DNA from: Druceiella hillmani
Lineage: Eukaryota; Arthropoda; Insecta; Lepidoptera; Hepialidae
DNA: 64,000 nt
Assembly: GCA_039881145.1 (NCBI GenBank)
Contig: JAYKKI010000052.1
Span: forward strand, 12,775,001-12,839,000
Reading direction: 5' to 3'
Part shown: in pieces, positions 11,259 through 24,600 of the stretch
Layout of the letters: each line of letters opens with the position of its first letter
Position numbering within the stretch: position 1 is the first letter of the stretch
Notes under the pieces: model-generated
Databases searched by the model: none
What the model saw: only the letters and a program-made list of their open reading frames with translations
What the model was told of the DNA's origin: nothing
Program-made: the position numbers and the translations under genes

Positions 11259-12127
11259 AAAAATCTGTCAAGCACGAGTAACTTGCATTACAAGGGTTCC
11301 GTATACATTTAGGTACTGATAAATATTTAATTTTCATTAAACTATTCAAAAACATTAATTTTACACAATGTACGTATATGTATTGTTTAATATATAATTC
11401 GTAGGTGTAAAAACATGATGGATATTTAAAAACTATGAGATAATGGATAATCGCTGTCACTATCCTGTAATCTTCCATTTCGGTTTTGTTTATTGTGATT
11501 TTTGGCTCAGTAGTTTGCCAATAGGGTAGGGTTGAATGTTCCATTTCGCATTTCGCATCTTTTTAATTCCCATATTATATAATTTTTAAGAAAATCGGAT
11601 GTAAATACAGAGAAATAAAAATATATTACTTCCTATATTTTTCATAGACGTAAAATCATTGCGCATATTAAAAAAAAGTATGGCATTCATTATCATCGCT
11701 ATAATTTCATTATGACCATTGCATGGGTTTCTAAAAACCATAATTTTAGGTTTTCTTTTAATTACTATATATAATAAATCATAAATTTAGGCTGTTACAA
11801 TTTTAGGTTAATTTGGAAATAAGAGGGGGGGTGAACATATTTTTTGTTTATTTTTCGGTATACCCCTGAAGATATAATACCTAAAATATAAAACATGTTT
11901 TTACGGCTTTCTCAAACGATACTCCACACTATATACGTAATGTAAAAAACCTTATTCAATTATTGCCCCCCTAAAATTTTGTTTAATTAAAATATATATT
12001 TTAGGTGGTTTTATACGTTTATAATTTTGTCTTTTAAATTTCCATGTCAAGAGGTTTACGAAAAAAAACCGACTGTGACGGACAGAAGAAAAGATACGTT
12101 AGTGATCACATGAGAGTTCCATTTTTC
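11259..12127 (-). mobile_element. Dispersed lepidopteran repeat family R1, antisense copy
   Basis: Read on the - strand, this begins near 12127 with 'ggaactctcatgtgatcact' and a 'cttctgtccgtcac' tract. It ends near 11259 with 'gtatacggaaccct', 'gcaagtta', 'ctcgtgcttgacag' and a T-run. The same head (aaccctta...gatcact...gtctgtc) and tail (tatacggaacc...gagttctact...cttgacggttttt) define the copies at 28500-29045 and 50191-50624. I recognise this head-tail layout as a very common non-autonomous repeat of moth and butterfly genomes. It encodes nothing; its class (Helitron-like or other) is not settled by this sequence. Confidence 0.65.
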
Positions 12128-12889
12128 CTTCTGAGGTACGGAAGCGTAAAAATGGAAAATTTAGGAGAAAATAGCATTATTTACTTGTAAAAGTAATAAT
12201 GTGGTATCCTAAATTTCAACTGGATCATGCTACAAGCAAAGTCTGATCTTCTATGTAAATGATATTGTACAGTACAATAATAGATCTCGAAAGCCTATCG
12301 CATTAAAATATTCAAGTATAAATTATGATCCTACTAAAAATTGTTACGATATTTAGGTATGTATATAAATCGAAGGTTACTCTACAAAAATGTTGCTTGT
12401 CGCAAACATAACAATCGAGACATAAGTAAAGATTAGATAGTTACTTAAATTCTTACCCAATATCGCATCGTAAGCATGAATGAGCGTTTATAAGGAGGAA
12501 AATAAAACATATTCATTCCATATTCCATAATATAACATAACAAATATTAGAGTTAATAAAATATTGTATTCAAAACCTAACAAGAATAATTAACTATAAT
12601 TGAAGCACCTGTTACAAAAAAATTAAAATAATCTTTAATAAGGGCGTAAATGTTAAATAATCTTTAATTTAGTACGAGTATTCGTGATTATAAATAAGGT
12701 ACGTCTTCGTAAAATATCAACAAAGTAGATGGAAGCACACCTTTGTTTTATTTTTATTACCTCACCATTGTGATAACAACTGTAAACAAATGACACGAAT
12801 ATAAATTTGATATTTGGATGTCATGGTCTGTTCGTCGAAGGTCACGACGGAACGGAGGAGGTATATGCGTTTGGGTTATTGGTTATTTG
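12128..12889. other. Intergenic, no gene recognised
   Basis: AT-rich DNA leading into the 143-bp array. From about 12815 a GC-richer stretch (gtcatggtctgttcgtcgaa and following) probably belongs to the same element as the array. Confidence 0.4.
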
Positions 12890-13455
12890 TTTGTTTGTGC
12901 GTGCAACCCAATATTCCCATTTATCTCCAAAATGATTTGACCAATTTAGATGCGGTTTTCTGTAAAATGTTTGTGATTAACAGGCAATGGTTCTTAAATA
13001 GTTGTTACGATAATTACTTGACATTTTGTTGCAAACGAATGTTCCCATTTATCTCCAAAATGGTTTGACCGATTTAGACACGGTTTTCTGCAAAATATTT
13101 AGGACTAATCAGCGATGATTCTCAGATAAGTGTTAAGGTGTTGGCTTGCCAGGAGACGCTACAACATTTTGTCGCAAACGATTGTTCCCATTTATCTTCA
13201 AAATGGTTTGACCGATTTAGACGCGGTTTTCTGCAAAATATTTCGGTCTAATCGCCGATGGTTTTTAGATATATCTTATGATTTTAGCTCGTCAGGGGGC
13301 GCTGCAACATTTTGTTGCAAAATAATGCTCCCATTTTTCTCAAAAACCGTTTGACCGATTTAGATACGGTTTTGGGTAAAAACATTGAGATTTAGCGGCG
13401 AAGGTTATTAGTTAGGTGTTATGTTGTTAACTCGTCAGGGAGCGCTGCAATAAAT
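12890..13455 (-). repeat. 143-bp tandem array, about four units, joined to a helicase remnant
   Basis: The landmark 'ttcccatttatctccaaaat' or its variants recurs at 12914, 13042, 13185 and 13328 (spacings 128, 143, 143). Each unit also has 'tttgaccgatttaga(t/c)', 'cggttttctg(c/t)aaaa' and a 'gctcgtcagggggcgctgca' type block. The array starts about 20 bp beyond the stop codon of the - strand helicase fragment, so on that strand it is the 3' flank of the mobile element. Short + strand open frames here are by-products. Confidence 0.75.
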
Positions 13456-13473
13456 ATTTTTGTTTGATATAAA

Positions 13474-13674
13474 TTAACTACTTTGTGGCCTTTCTTCGGC
13501 TTCGGCGATGTGTGATCCATTTAACGTGTTTCTCAAGCACTCTAATTCTTCCAATGCTATGCTATTGTGTGGATTATTGAAGAGTTCTCTTTGATTCAGA
13601 TCAGTTATTACTACATCGTTTAAAGGTCGTACTCTACTAAGAGCCACATAATGTCGCGAATATTTTTTAGAAGC
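13474..13674 (-). pseudogene. C-terminal remnant of a Helitron/Pif1-type DNA helicase
   Basis: On the - strand a 66-codon open frame runs from about 13674 to a TAA at 13474-13476. It begins KKYSRHYVALSRVRPL and continues DVVITDLNQRELFNNPHN, then ALEELECLRNTLNG. HYVALSRVR is the motif VI signature (YVALSRVR) of SF1B Pif1-family helicases, the helicase half of Helitron Rep-Hel proteins and of related lepidopteran transposon helicases. Everything upstream, including Walker A/B, is missing: an in-frame stop follows at 13675-13677. This is therefore a 5'-truncated remnant with an intact natural C-terminus. It is not expected to be active. Confidence 0.8.
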
Positions 13675-13682
13675 TTAGTTAT

Positions 13683-14222
13683 TAAGACTAGTAATAAAAA
13701 GCAAAATTAAAATATGGATTAATCCCCGATAGATATAAAGTTTTAATAAAAAAAGTAGAAAATAAAAAGCAAATTTAAAAATTTTGAAAAATCCACGACG
13801 GGTGTAGGTATTACAATTAAAAAAAACCATTAAATATTTTTTTCGAAAAACCCCCGATTAAAGAAAATAACCTATAAATATAATTACTAACCTAAGAAAA
13901 TCCGTCGGTGCAACCATGCCCTGCATATGCCTAAAATTGTGCAGTTTTATTAATTCATGACTAATTGAAATTCTCTTAGGGGCACAAATAGCTTTTCTAT
14001 GCTGCTACAATGTAATTTATATTGAGAACAGAAAAGTCAGTGACAGCCCCGACGGATTTTCCAGGGTTTCTAATTATGTAAATAGGTTCTTACTTTCTTT
14101 TAGTCGGGGAATTTACAAAAAATTATGTATTCGTTTTTTCATTACAACGACTACCTCCGTCGTGGATTTTTCCAAACTTTTAAATTTTGCTTTTTATTTA
14201 GAAAATAGCTGAGATTACTAGC
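13683..14222. mobile_element. Foldback (long inverted repeat) MITE
   Basis: The left arm (about 13685-13920) and right arm (about 14040-14222) are imperfect reverse complements over most of their length. Examples are 'aaaaatccacgacgg' near 13786 against 'ccgtcgtggatttttcc' near 14157, and 'gaaaatccgtcgg' near 13898 against 'ccgacggattttcc' near 14050. The outer left arm carries an extra partial duplicate of the 'aataaaaagcaaa' block. There is no coding capacity. It lies directly beside the helicase remnant but on present evidence is a separate element. Superfamily unknown. Confidence 0.75.
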
Positions 14223-16683
14223 GCGGAATTTTATAATAAACCTTGGATATGTAATATGATATTAATATTGGCACTAAATAATACTTACTTAAGTTGCTTT
14301 AGTTATAATATTGTTAAAAGCTTTATAGATATTTAGCAAAGTTTTCAGACGAGTGTATTCAAAACTAAGCTGTTAGGTTTTTTCGTACATAGTGAGAATC
14401 GAACTAAATGTGCTCAAAATCGAAATATTGTTTAAGCCATAGTAAATTATTTATGTAAATATTTGTAAAATAAAAATTAACAAGACTAAATCAAATTAAA
14501 GTAGTGTAAAGATAGGAAAGAGGAAAAATATTTATGTTACAGTGGCCGTAGTACGGTGATGCGATTAGTATGTCTGCACCGAAAACAATTTGTTGGAGAC
14601 GCTAAATTCCGAAAAGTTTAATTAACTTGAGTACGTTGTGCAAATGCAACCAATGTCCATACAGTAATTAAATGCTTTGAAAAAGATTAGAAAGGTTACA
14701 TTTTAGTAGCTGATTTTTGACGTGTTTAAAATTTTTCCATATCTCAAAAGGAAACGTATATTCTGTGAGTAGGTAATCTTGGTTTATAAAGTTTAAATAA
14801 TAAGCAGCCTTCTGTAGTTAATGTGTTTAAAGAAATTGTAAATTAATCACAATTTAACCAAAACATACATAGTTGTAAAGTTAACATATACGATAGAAGA
14901 AAATAATATCGAATTGTTTTTAACGTCAGGCATGAATTTTTCAGAATCGACGCTAAATTACACATTATCGAAACTAAAGTACATTAATATTATAACCATA
15001 TGGTTATAAGCATTTTAAATCCTTAAATTCAGGGAGGTACTACTCATCATTACATTCTCACAAGAATGTTATATGATATCCAATTTATATTAGAATTTAA
15101 TAATTATATTTATCATCAAAATTATTCTCGGAAAGGACAATTTTGAACGTATTTTACAATAGTAAGTGTACAATTTGTATGCATGCGTTTTCTCTGTTAT
15201 GCGGTTAAAAGACGATTAAATTTTCGTATGGTATGTTAAACGATTTCTGATTATATCGATAGTGAATTATATGAATGTGCCAAAAAATTGAAATTTATAC
15301 TAAATAATATTAAAATACAATCTTAATCAATTCAACATTTTTAGCTTTAATTGTTTTTATAAAAATATTTCAGAAACGATTGTTACGTAAATTTGGTTTT
15401 CAAAAGTTGGCAAAACTGAACGAGTATTTCTATAAACTATATTTCTATGAACTATATTTGCCGCCAAATATAGATATTTTAGTCTCTCGCTTTTAGAATG
15501 CGTCGCATAAACATTAAAGGATGCCTTCCTAACTACAGAGTTTTAAATTTTAAAAATGTATGATACCATTTTTTCTTGAGCGAAAAGAGCAAATAACGAA
15601 AATATTTATATGACGTCAAATTAAAAAAAGTCCAATGCATTAAAGACAACTGATTTTCAAAATGTTGTAATTTCCCTTTGTAACGTTTTAATGTTAAAAT
15701 TCTTAGGGAATTATCAGTACAGCAATCGTATCTTATCAAAAAGATAACTAAAGTGAGTTTCAAAGCAAAGTTGGGTAATAAAAGTTAATTAATTGTAATA
15801 TTTGACAAATTGCACACAAATCTATTGAAATAAAATATACGAGAATTACTGTTCATGTGGCAACAGTATATTAATTGACAATTAAAAATCTGCCGTTTCA
15901 ATTCACAAAGTTATTTTTATTCTTATTTGATAAAATCAATATTCAATTTTATATACATCTTTATCTATCACTTGTCACCAGCGTCAGAGATAAATTTCCT
16001 ATGTTGTGGATTTCTTTTGAGGTTTGATTGAAAAATTAGGTAAGTTTAAGATAAATTTAAGATAAAAAAAATGTATCGCTTAAATAAAAAAAGAACAATG
16101 AGCGAAACCGACAATATTCGAAGGGCGTGAGATAGTATGATGAGCGATTGTGCAGAATCAACATCCTTTTTTACTATGTAGTCTCGAACCTTTGTCTGAA
16201 ATAGATATTTTCACTTGTTCCTCGAAGCACTTAGTTATTTTTCTCTTACAGCAGGAAAGTACAAGAGTAGTTCTAACGGATCACTCGAAATAAACCAGGC
16301 ATCTGTTGCCTGTTGTAAATGTGGTTTTTTCATTGTTATAAATAAAATGTACGAAGATACCCTGGATGAGGTTTGTCGTAGGGATCAACATTTCCTACGT
16401 TTAATCTTCGTGCCGTAAGAATCTTTCCACTAGTCGTTGGACATATATTGTGAATTGCTTCATTCATTTTAGTCCTAAATAGTATGCATACAGTAAGAGA
16501 ACTCAAAGTTCACTTTGAAATTTAATTTGTACTTTATTCGCCAAAAGTCAGAACGGAAGTTCGAACACCGCCTTTTTGTATACATATAAATCTACAAAGT
16601 TATATGTTGTACGTCATTCAATCTCTCAATATCGCTTGTGGCAAAAATCAAGGCGAGACTTGATGTGAATCATACAATATACT
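14223..16683. other. Intergenic, no gene recognised
   Basis: AT-rich DNA. Open frames at 15533-15763 (-) and 16215-16418 (+) show no recognisable motif or splice context. No P450 exon was found, so gene A and gene B have no intact third member between them. Confidence 0.5.
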
Positions 16684-18085
16684 TAGAGGTGGGCGATTAC
16701 GCTAATCATGATAAACGTTAACACCTGTTAACGTTGCCGACTATTAACTGTTGACCAAAACTGTTAATATTAACAGTTAATGTGTTTAGATACGTACCAT
16801 AGTTAATATAAACATCACGCCGTAAATGGCGGTGCAACGAAGTATTGTTACAAATTTCAAAGTGTTGTGAACTCGGGCATCCATCAAATGATTATATTAA
16901 CACAATAAATTAAATCTGATAATTACATGAACCTTGAATCATTCAATACATTAAAATTCAATATGGGAAATAACGCTATGGGGATTGTTATTTAACTCGT
17001 TCGATTCATTTAAAATATTTCTCCTATTATTAAATCATATAAATCACATTAAAATATTTCAAGCAAAATTAATTGTGCATTATAAATTTAGTGTTTAGAA
17101 CTTCACACAGCTGTAACATAAGAATGTTTAATAAATTTATTACCTTGAAAGCTAATGCTAATAATAATATATTCATTATTTTGACCGACAAATTTCGTTA
17201 CCTGACCTAAAATAATTCCAAGAATCACTTTGTTTTGCACTTTTCAGATATTTTGAATAAATTTATAAAGTTTTTTGACGCAGACACATGCAAATACAAA
17301 TAAAATATCCCCTAAATTGACATTGATTATTAACACTAAAAGTTAGGGTCTTTCTAACACTTTAAACAAATTTTAAAGTCTAATTTGATATAAAAATTCT
17401 CGTATTTAAATCTATAAAAAATAACTAGTAATAAAATATAGAATATTCGTACTAAAATGTCAGATATAATTGATTTCTTATTAATGTTAAAATTATATAT
17501 AACATGTTAATCATAAATTATCCACTTCATACAAGTTGATTATTAACACTAAAAAATTACATTCATTTCAATCTTTCGTAAAAAGTTTCGAAATATCATT
17601 TGAAATAAATACGTCTTCTGAATGTAAATTCGTCAAAATAATAACTAGTAACATAGTGTAAAATAATTAAGCTAAAGACTACAATTAACTTTTTATTAAT
17701 CTTAAAATTATATGAAAAACGTCGAAATTAATAAACTATCGGACAAATCTCTAAACCTTCACTCATTAACCTTCATTACGCGATAACCGTCGACAAAAGA
17801 CTGGTCCCTAGACTGGTAATGCATAAACCGTCGATTCGATATATTCAATTGACGATTGTCAACATTTAGCGGTTAGCAGTTAACACTTAACGTTGATCAA
17901 CATCAACGCGCTAACGAAATAATGCTGCTATGTGAGTTAATATAAACAGCCCTCGACTTATGTGAGTTAATATAAACAGCCGTCGTGTTGTTCAACTGTT
18001 AACACATTTTTTCGTCAAGAGCGTTTATCGTTAACGCACGTTAACGTTAACCTTTAACTGTTAATTGTTTTTTGATGCAGCTCTA
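16684..18085. mobile_element. hAT-like non-autonomous element just upstream of P450 gene B
   Basis: The left end reads tagaggtgggcgatta and the right end, read inward on the - strand, reads tagagctgcatcaaaa. Both fit the loose AGnG-TG-GC terminus of hAT elements. Sub-terminal DNA on both sides is packed with palindromic TTAACGTTAAC/GTTAACAG motifs (16715-16790 and 18000-18065). Inside are a tandem duplication with period about 214 bp ('ttgattattaacactaaaa' near 17323 and 17537) and a 30-bp doublet at 17930-17988. There is no transposase frame. I could not find a convincing 8-bp target duplication, so the exact ends are uncertain. Confidence 0.55.
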
Positions 18086-18121
18086 TGCTATACACATGAC
18101 TAAATAATATGGAATGGTTTT

Positions 18122-18128
18122 TATAAAA
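18122..18128 (+). promoter_or_regulatory. Candidate TATA box of P450 gene B
   Basis: TATAAAA lies 54 bp before the ATG, so a start site about 30 bp downstream would leave a 5' leader of about 25 nt. It is only about 37 bp from the right end of the hAT-like element. The sequence is AT-rich, so chance occurrence is possible; no clear initiator motif was identified. Confidence 0.4.
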
Positions 18129-18175
18129 AACTTTTAGTGACGGAGAGTTGTTGCGAGTAGCTGTGTCGAGACACA

Positions 18176-18535
18176 ATGGCGTTATACTGGTGCGCGTTCT
18201 TGATTTTAATAATATGTGTTTACAAATATTTAACGTGGAATTTCGATCATTGGCGTTGTCTTAATGTACCCTATGAAATGCCGACAATTTTTCTGGGCAA
18301 TATGACATTTCTTCTCAGAGAAAATATGGCAAATAGCTTGAGGAGGCTATACAAAAAATACGAACATCATGATTATTTTGGAATATGGATATTTAGGAAG
18401 CCTGCTTTAGTTGTGCGATCGCCGAAGGTAGCCAAGGAGATTTTGGTAACTAAGTTTAATCATTTTCGCGACCGGATGCTAGAAACAAATGAAACCAGTG
18501 ATCCCATAGGAGCCAAAACTCTGTTAATTGTGAAG
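18176..18535 (+). CDS. Gene B exon 1: membrane anchor and A/B helices
   Basis: 120 codons, ending in phase 0 at AAG|gtaata. It encodes the signal-anchor, then WRCLNVPYEMPTIFLGNM, where P450s carry the proline-rich hinge, and the FRDR and DPIGAKTLL segment of the B-B' region. The frame continues 60 codons into the intron through a (TA)n tract, which is not coding. Confidence 0.93.
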
Positions 18536-18564
18536 GTAATAAGTTTTTTTTTCGTTTTAAGTCC

Positions 18565-18608
<44 letters not shown>

Positions 18609-21600
18609 CAATTATTTTTTTGTATAACATAGTAACAACCATACATTTGACGTTAGTTACCTTTTTTGAAAATAGTCATATATTAATAAAAAGGGTATTA
18701 ATTATAGTTTAAAAAATTGGTATTTTTTTTATTTTATATAAATTATGGGACATTAAATTCCAAATATTTGAAAAGATATTCAAAACCAAATATGCGAAAA
18801 CACAGTAAGCCCCCTTATTTCCGAAATTACTGACCAAATGAGACTAGGAGATTACAGATAAATTGGAGCAAATGTTTATACCTGTGAATGATATGGTAGG
18901 CAATTTATTTAGGTCGTGAAAAATTTGTTTTTGTAATTAGTTTTACAGAATACTATGTACACTTAGATCCTTATAATATGTGCTGAAATGTATAGGAAAC
19001 TTTGGTAGCGCAAGTTCTTCTCCTGCTGATAATTTTTTTTCTTTATTTTTATTGGTGAATCCTATTATGTTCTCCATCCTACGTAAAAATTGAGTCAGCA
19101 TCAATGACGATGCGTAAAATTTCACTTACCATATGTACAAGATGACATTTCATTTATGGGATAAAGCGTGGACTAACTTTTGGTTTAAATTATAGTAATA
19201 ATCCATAATGATTATGTAACGTTGATTGACTTAATTACATTTCAAAAGCTAGCAACACTTTCTATCTTTGTATGCATAATACATTTAGCTCACCCCTGAC
19301 GATTAAGAAACTCAATGAGCATATCTGATTAGAAAAAAAAGGTAGTTCGTCTGTACTGACAAATATAAAACAGCTAAATTCTGAAGTTATATTTCGTTGG
19401 TTCTTTGATATTATTTCATGCTACAGTATAGCGTACATAACTTGTTACGAAAGTTAGCCATTTTTAAGATTTCGTACCTCAACAATTAAAACAGAATCAT
19501 CATCAGATTTTCCCGATATGTCCGTCTGAAAGTATATTAATCTACAAATAACATGTGGATTTGACCGTTCGATTAATACATTAAATTAATCCTCATATGA
19601 TGTTCTTCAACCGTGCACCAAAAATCAATAAAAATCAGTAGTTTAGTCACAGAAATAAATATAAGTGGTTTGTTATTTCAAATACAATGCATTTAATTTC
19701 AAACACTCCGCGTTGCTTTGCTACCGATGTCAACAAAACAACAACCGTACACCGTTGTCGTTTTGCTACGGTCAGTAGGATAAATATTGCAAATGGTGGT
19801 TATGATTTGTTTATATGAAAATGCTATTATTTTGTTTGAATTCTTTTTTTATTCTTGATGTAATTGTTAATTTTATTATTTTAAAGTATTAATCACAACC
19901 ATTACTGACTGGATTCTCATTTAATGTGGAACGTCAAATCCACATTTTATAATATAACTCACACACAAAGATATTTTGGTGGTATTATTTTAATAAATTA
20001 AGTCCTCGAAAAATCCATAAATATGTGGGGTTTTGTTTAAAAGGATCGGTAACAAGGGTCTCGAGAATAATTTTATTTCTGAAACTACTGAACCTGAAAT
20101 TCACAGACGCATGAAGATGGAGCAGCATTGTCAGTTGTCTTTTGCATATAAATTTTTTCGATGGTATATGTATTCATTATAAGCTAGCTTCCTTTCCCTG
20201 ACTTGATTAAATTTGAATCTGTTATTAATATTTAAAATTAACTTAGTTTGGTAGGTTTAGTATTCAGCTATATTCATTTGATTGCTACGTAATGTATTGT
20301 CCATACTCCTAATGAAATTGAAGAATTGATTCAGGAGTACACTGAAGATATTTACGAAAAAAATATTTTGTGAAAAAAGTAACAGAACACAAAAAAGTTG
20401 TTTTGAAGAAGTTGGTTCGTTTGTTTGTGATGATTCATGTTCGATTGATGATATCCCATCATGCAAGAAAAGATAAAATATTTCGATGGAGTTTTTACTG
20501 GTGGAAACTTATGAGAGTAGGATAACATATAGGTTATATTTTATCGTAATCCTCCAAATAAAAAGAACATATTGTAATTTAACTTTGGAAAACGAAGTCA
20601 AGTTGCCATATGATATTTATAATATTTTCGAAAGGTTCACATGCAAAGTGGGTAGCATAGCTATATATATGGAAAGAAACAAATATATTGAAAGACTTAC
20701 TATCTGATATTATATTATCATAGCAAAAAGTACTTATTAATTTAATGACCAGTGGTGTAATAAAGAAAGAAACCGCATCATTATTAAATTTATATAATGT
20801 TTAGTTTTGAAGATTCAACTGATATCTAACTTTAAATTCGCAGGGTAATAAATGGATGCAGCTACGACAGCGCACGTCGCCCGCCTTTACGAGAGCTAAA
20901 GTCAAAAATATATTCCAAGTACGAATGCCGTCAATTATTTCAGATCTTCTAGACTATATAGACACTGAGCTTGTTCTAAAACAGAAATCAGCTGCCATGA
21001 AGGTAATGTTTAACGAGTCATTGAGAGAGAACATTAACTAAGTACCTTAAAAGCACCATTCAATTATCATAAAACCATTAATTTACTTTTATTTAATCTT
21101 TTTGAATTGTTTCACCATTTGTACTATTTGTACTTGTTTTTTGATACTATCATGAACATTGACTACTTATTTGTTAATTTATTGGTGTTTTTTTACAATG
21201 ACAAATGATTTAGTAATTTATTATATTAGATTCATCATATCGGTCAAAATAATTTTAGGATTTCTTTATGCGATTTACTGTGGAAATAATAACCGGTAGT
21301 GTATTTGGATTAAAAGCCGATTGCATAAAGGATAAAGATGCACCATTCTTCAAATTCGCAATGAGTTTTGTGAAACCGTCGTTTTCACGCAGCATACAAT
21401 TCATGGCGATTTTCTTTATGCCAAGTGTGGCAAAATTACTTGGGTGAGTTTTTTGTGTAATTTTATTTTGGACACTATCATTTTTTAATACCATATCTTT
21501 CTATCTTCTCGTATATCGGAATTATAATATAATATATAAAAAAATAAGTTACAGCTGTAGGTAGCATAAAAGTGTTAGATGTTATGTACACGAGAGTAAA

Positions 21601-24600
21601 ATGAAAAACTCTCGGTTGCCGTGAAAGGCTATGTTTTAGTTCCATAAAGAGATTTATTTTCTACATAGTTCGATGTTAATTTACTACGTTTATCCTAAAG
21701 TCTCTCCAATGAATAATTTTTACAAATGAAGCGTGGTTCTAGAAGATCTACAAACTGGAAATTTATGGCTGCTATCACATTTGATTTCCCTAAAAACGTT
21801 TTTCAATCACAAATTTCTTTAAATTAGATAATAGATGGAAATAGGAGTATTAAATCCGGTATTCTAACGATTTTTGCAGTAAATCTCTCAGTTTTGCTAT
21901 TACTAAAACACCTTGATAAGCAGGTGTATTGTTCTTATAAAGGATTATATTTTTTTCAAAATTTAGAAGTTTTCTTTCGATTTTTTTTAATCAGTACGGA
22001 AGACTTTTATAATATTTGCAAGTCATTGTTTTATTATTTTTGAAATAGTAAATGAAATGAATTCATTTTGTATTAAAAAACACTGATCATGAACTTTACA
22101 CCAAAGCTACCGACTTCAGCTCAATTATTAGTTTGCTGTTTCTTTTCCGGCGCATAGCGCTGGATCATATGGATCCAGATCCATCGGCCCAGAAATTGCT
22201 GAAGAATTCGTTTATGCATTTGTGTTTGACTAGCATTTAAAAATTTGAAAAAGTTTTTTCATGCTATGTGTCATGTCTACGTGTTTCAGTAATTTATCCA
22301 CTTTTAATCACTAATCAACTAATACCATTTTGTTAAATACCTTCTCCCTGTTGATCTATAGTTTATCTGTGGTTGGAGTTTCTGACTAACCTGCACGTAG
22401 GCATTTTCAGGAAAATGCGACCACGTTTAAATTTGATCTCATATTTTTCACGGAATAAAATGAATAGGTAGACTCTTTATGAATCTTTACATATGTAAAT
22501 GAATTTCTGTTAAAAATTGTGTAAGATAAAACATTTATGGCTTGTCTAAGATAAAACATTTATGGCGCCGTCATATTATAGTTTAGTTTATTAAAAAGAA
22601 AAATATTTAATGATGATCAAATTCAATTTTGATGTTGTTTATTGTGACATATATTAATAGAACAAAAAATAAAATTTCTCTGATTATTACCCTATCTGCG
22701 TACTTAATTGAGAAACTTTCAAATTACCCTCATATTTTTGGTGTTTAACAGTTTATGAATCTTTTTACGTATAAATGAATTTATGTTAAAAATAACTTAT
22801 CTAAAATAAAAAAATTATGGCACCGTCATATTACGGTTTATTTGGGTAAAAAGAAAATTATTTGACACACAAAATTTAACTTGAAGTAGTTTATTGCGAC
22901 ATATATCAATAGAACCAAAATAAAATGTAATTGAATATTACCCTGTCTGCCTATTTAATTGAGAAAATTTCAAATTGCCCTCATGTTTTTGGAGTATAAC
23001 AGGCATTTATTTAAAATTTATCTTTAGAGTTTATCCGTTATTTTTTCTTTAATTAATCAATCATTTTTGAACAAACTCTGTTCAAAAGTGGTTTTAATTA
23101 TTGTGCGGATTTTATTTTTATTACGCACAATTTTCATTGATTCGTTTTATTTAAATTTTTTTTTATTTTGTTACTAGCTACAATTACAAAACGGTGTTTA
23201 ATATTTAGATTATATCCTTTTTCAGAAAGTAAGAGTGAGAGTATTTGATAATAAAATTAATTATCGTCAAATATTTGTTTCAGCTTTAAATTTTTCAGCA
23301 AAGAAAATGATAAATACATACGTTCAATATTCAAAAAGGTACTAACTTCACGTGAAAAGGAGATATTGGACAATAAAGAAGATAACACGGGACAAAATCG
23401 AGATCTTGTAGATATCCTTATCACAATGAAAAATGAAGACTCTGAAAATGGTAATCAAATATCATGCGTACATCCATATCTATCTTGGCGTCTACGACCA
23501 ATGAGACAAAATACTTCTATTACTAAATAATATAGCGACATTTTCTTTAATGAATGCATACAAAATATAAAATTAAATGCCTATTTCTAATAGGAAATTT
23601 TTACCAAAATTTCATTACGTTTTATCGTCTTCATATATAGTACATTTTTCACGACTGAATAAGTCAAACAATAATCAAGTGCTATAAATGCGTAAGGTCG
23701 GAATGGAGATTTTTCTTTTTCAGTAAATCATGAGGAATGATTTGAAACCATAATTATATGGTATGCTAAAAGTTATTTGCGCAAATTGATCGGGCACACA
23801 ATGGGCGAAATTTAAGCTAAGAGAATTTTTTGAAATCGGCAAAGTGATATTACATCTTTGTGTTTTGTATTTTTTCAATAAAATGCAAATTCATGAAGTC
23901 AAGCGTCACGAAATTGGTACTTATTTGCTTCGAAAAAAATTATACGATGTTATTGTTCGATTTGAATTGTTTTGGTACCATTATATAGAGTATTAACTAA
24001 AGTCTATTACGCATGCTCCTCGTGTGGTCTTTCCACGTCCCATACAGCGTAGATAACTGAATACCGAAATCTTGGAAATATTGTCCTTAGTGCGTTTTAA
24101 GCCGAGCACAAAAACTTGTATCCCCTTTATATTAATTGCATTAATTGGCATTAATCAATGATATATCTGTAAAGTATTATATACTAGTACATTATGAATA
24201 TAAACTTTTATTCTTGTGAAATTTTTAGGGATTTCGTGGAAAAACAAATTTAAAAATTTAGCGGTGTACAGTTATGTCAAAATATATCATTAAAACTCGA
24301 AAAAACATACTGGGACCTCTAGTTCAGATAACTAACCCTAATCGAATAACTAATCCAAAAATATGCCACTCACATCCGCTGAAAATCTAGGGCTTGTAGA
24401 GAAAGAAAGAAAGAAGGAGTGTTGTCACAACTATGCGAGTACAAGCACTGCATCTTTTACTTGAAACTTAAAAAATAACATGAAAAATAATACGCTGCTT
24501 TTAGTTATTTCTTCACTAAAACATATTCACGAAAAAGAAACTAGTAGCGGTAAACCGACACACAAACTGAGAGTGAGTTAACAAAATTTAGTAATTTAGA

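Larger units (their letters stand above)
18536..20843. other. Gene B intron 1
   Basis: 2,308 bp, phase 0. It holds a (TA)n run at 18567-18605 and a possible small element bounded by diverged inverted ends 'atgtggatttgac' near 19553 and 19935. A short decayed coding-like stretch lies at about 20310-20476 (reads EIEELIQEYTEDIY, then in a shifted frame CFEEVGSFVCDDSCSIDD). That stretch is unrelated to P450s and is probably a mobile-element scrap. Confidence 0.5.

Noticed and set aside
20310..20476. Coding-like scrap in gene B intron 1 (EIEELIQEYTEDIY; CFEEVGSFVCDDSC)
   Set aside because: Too short, needs a frame change, and no family could be recognised; noted under the intron only.
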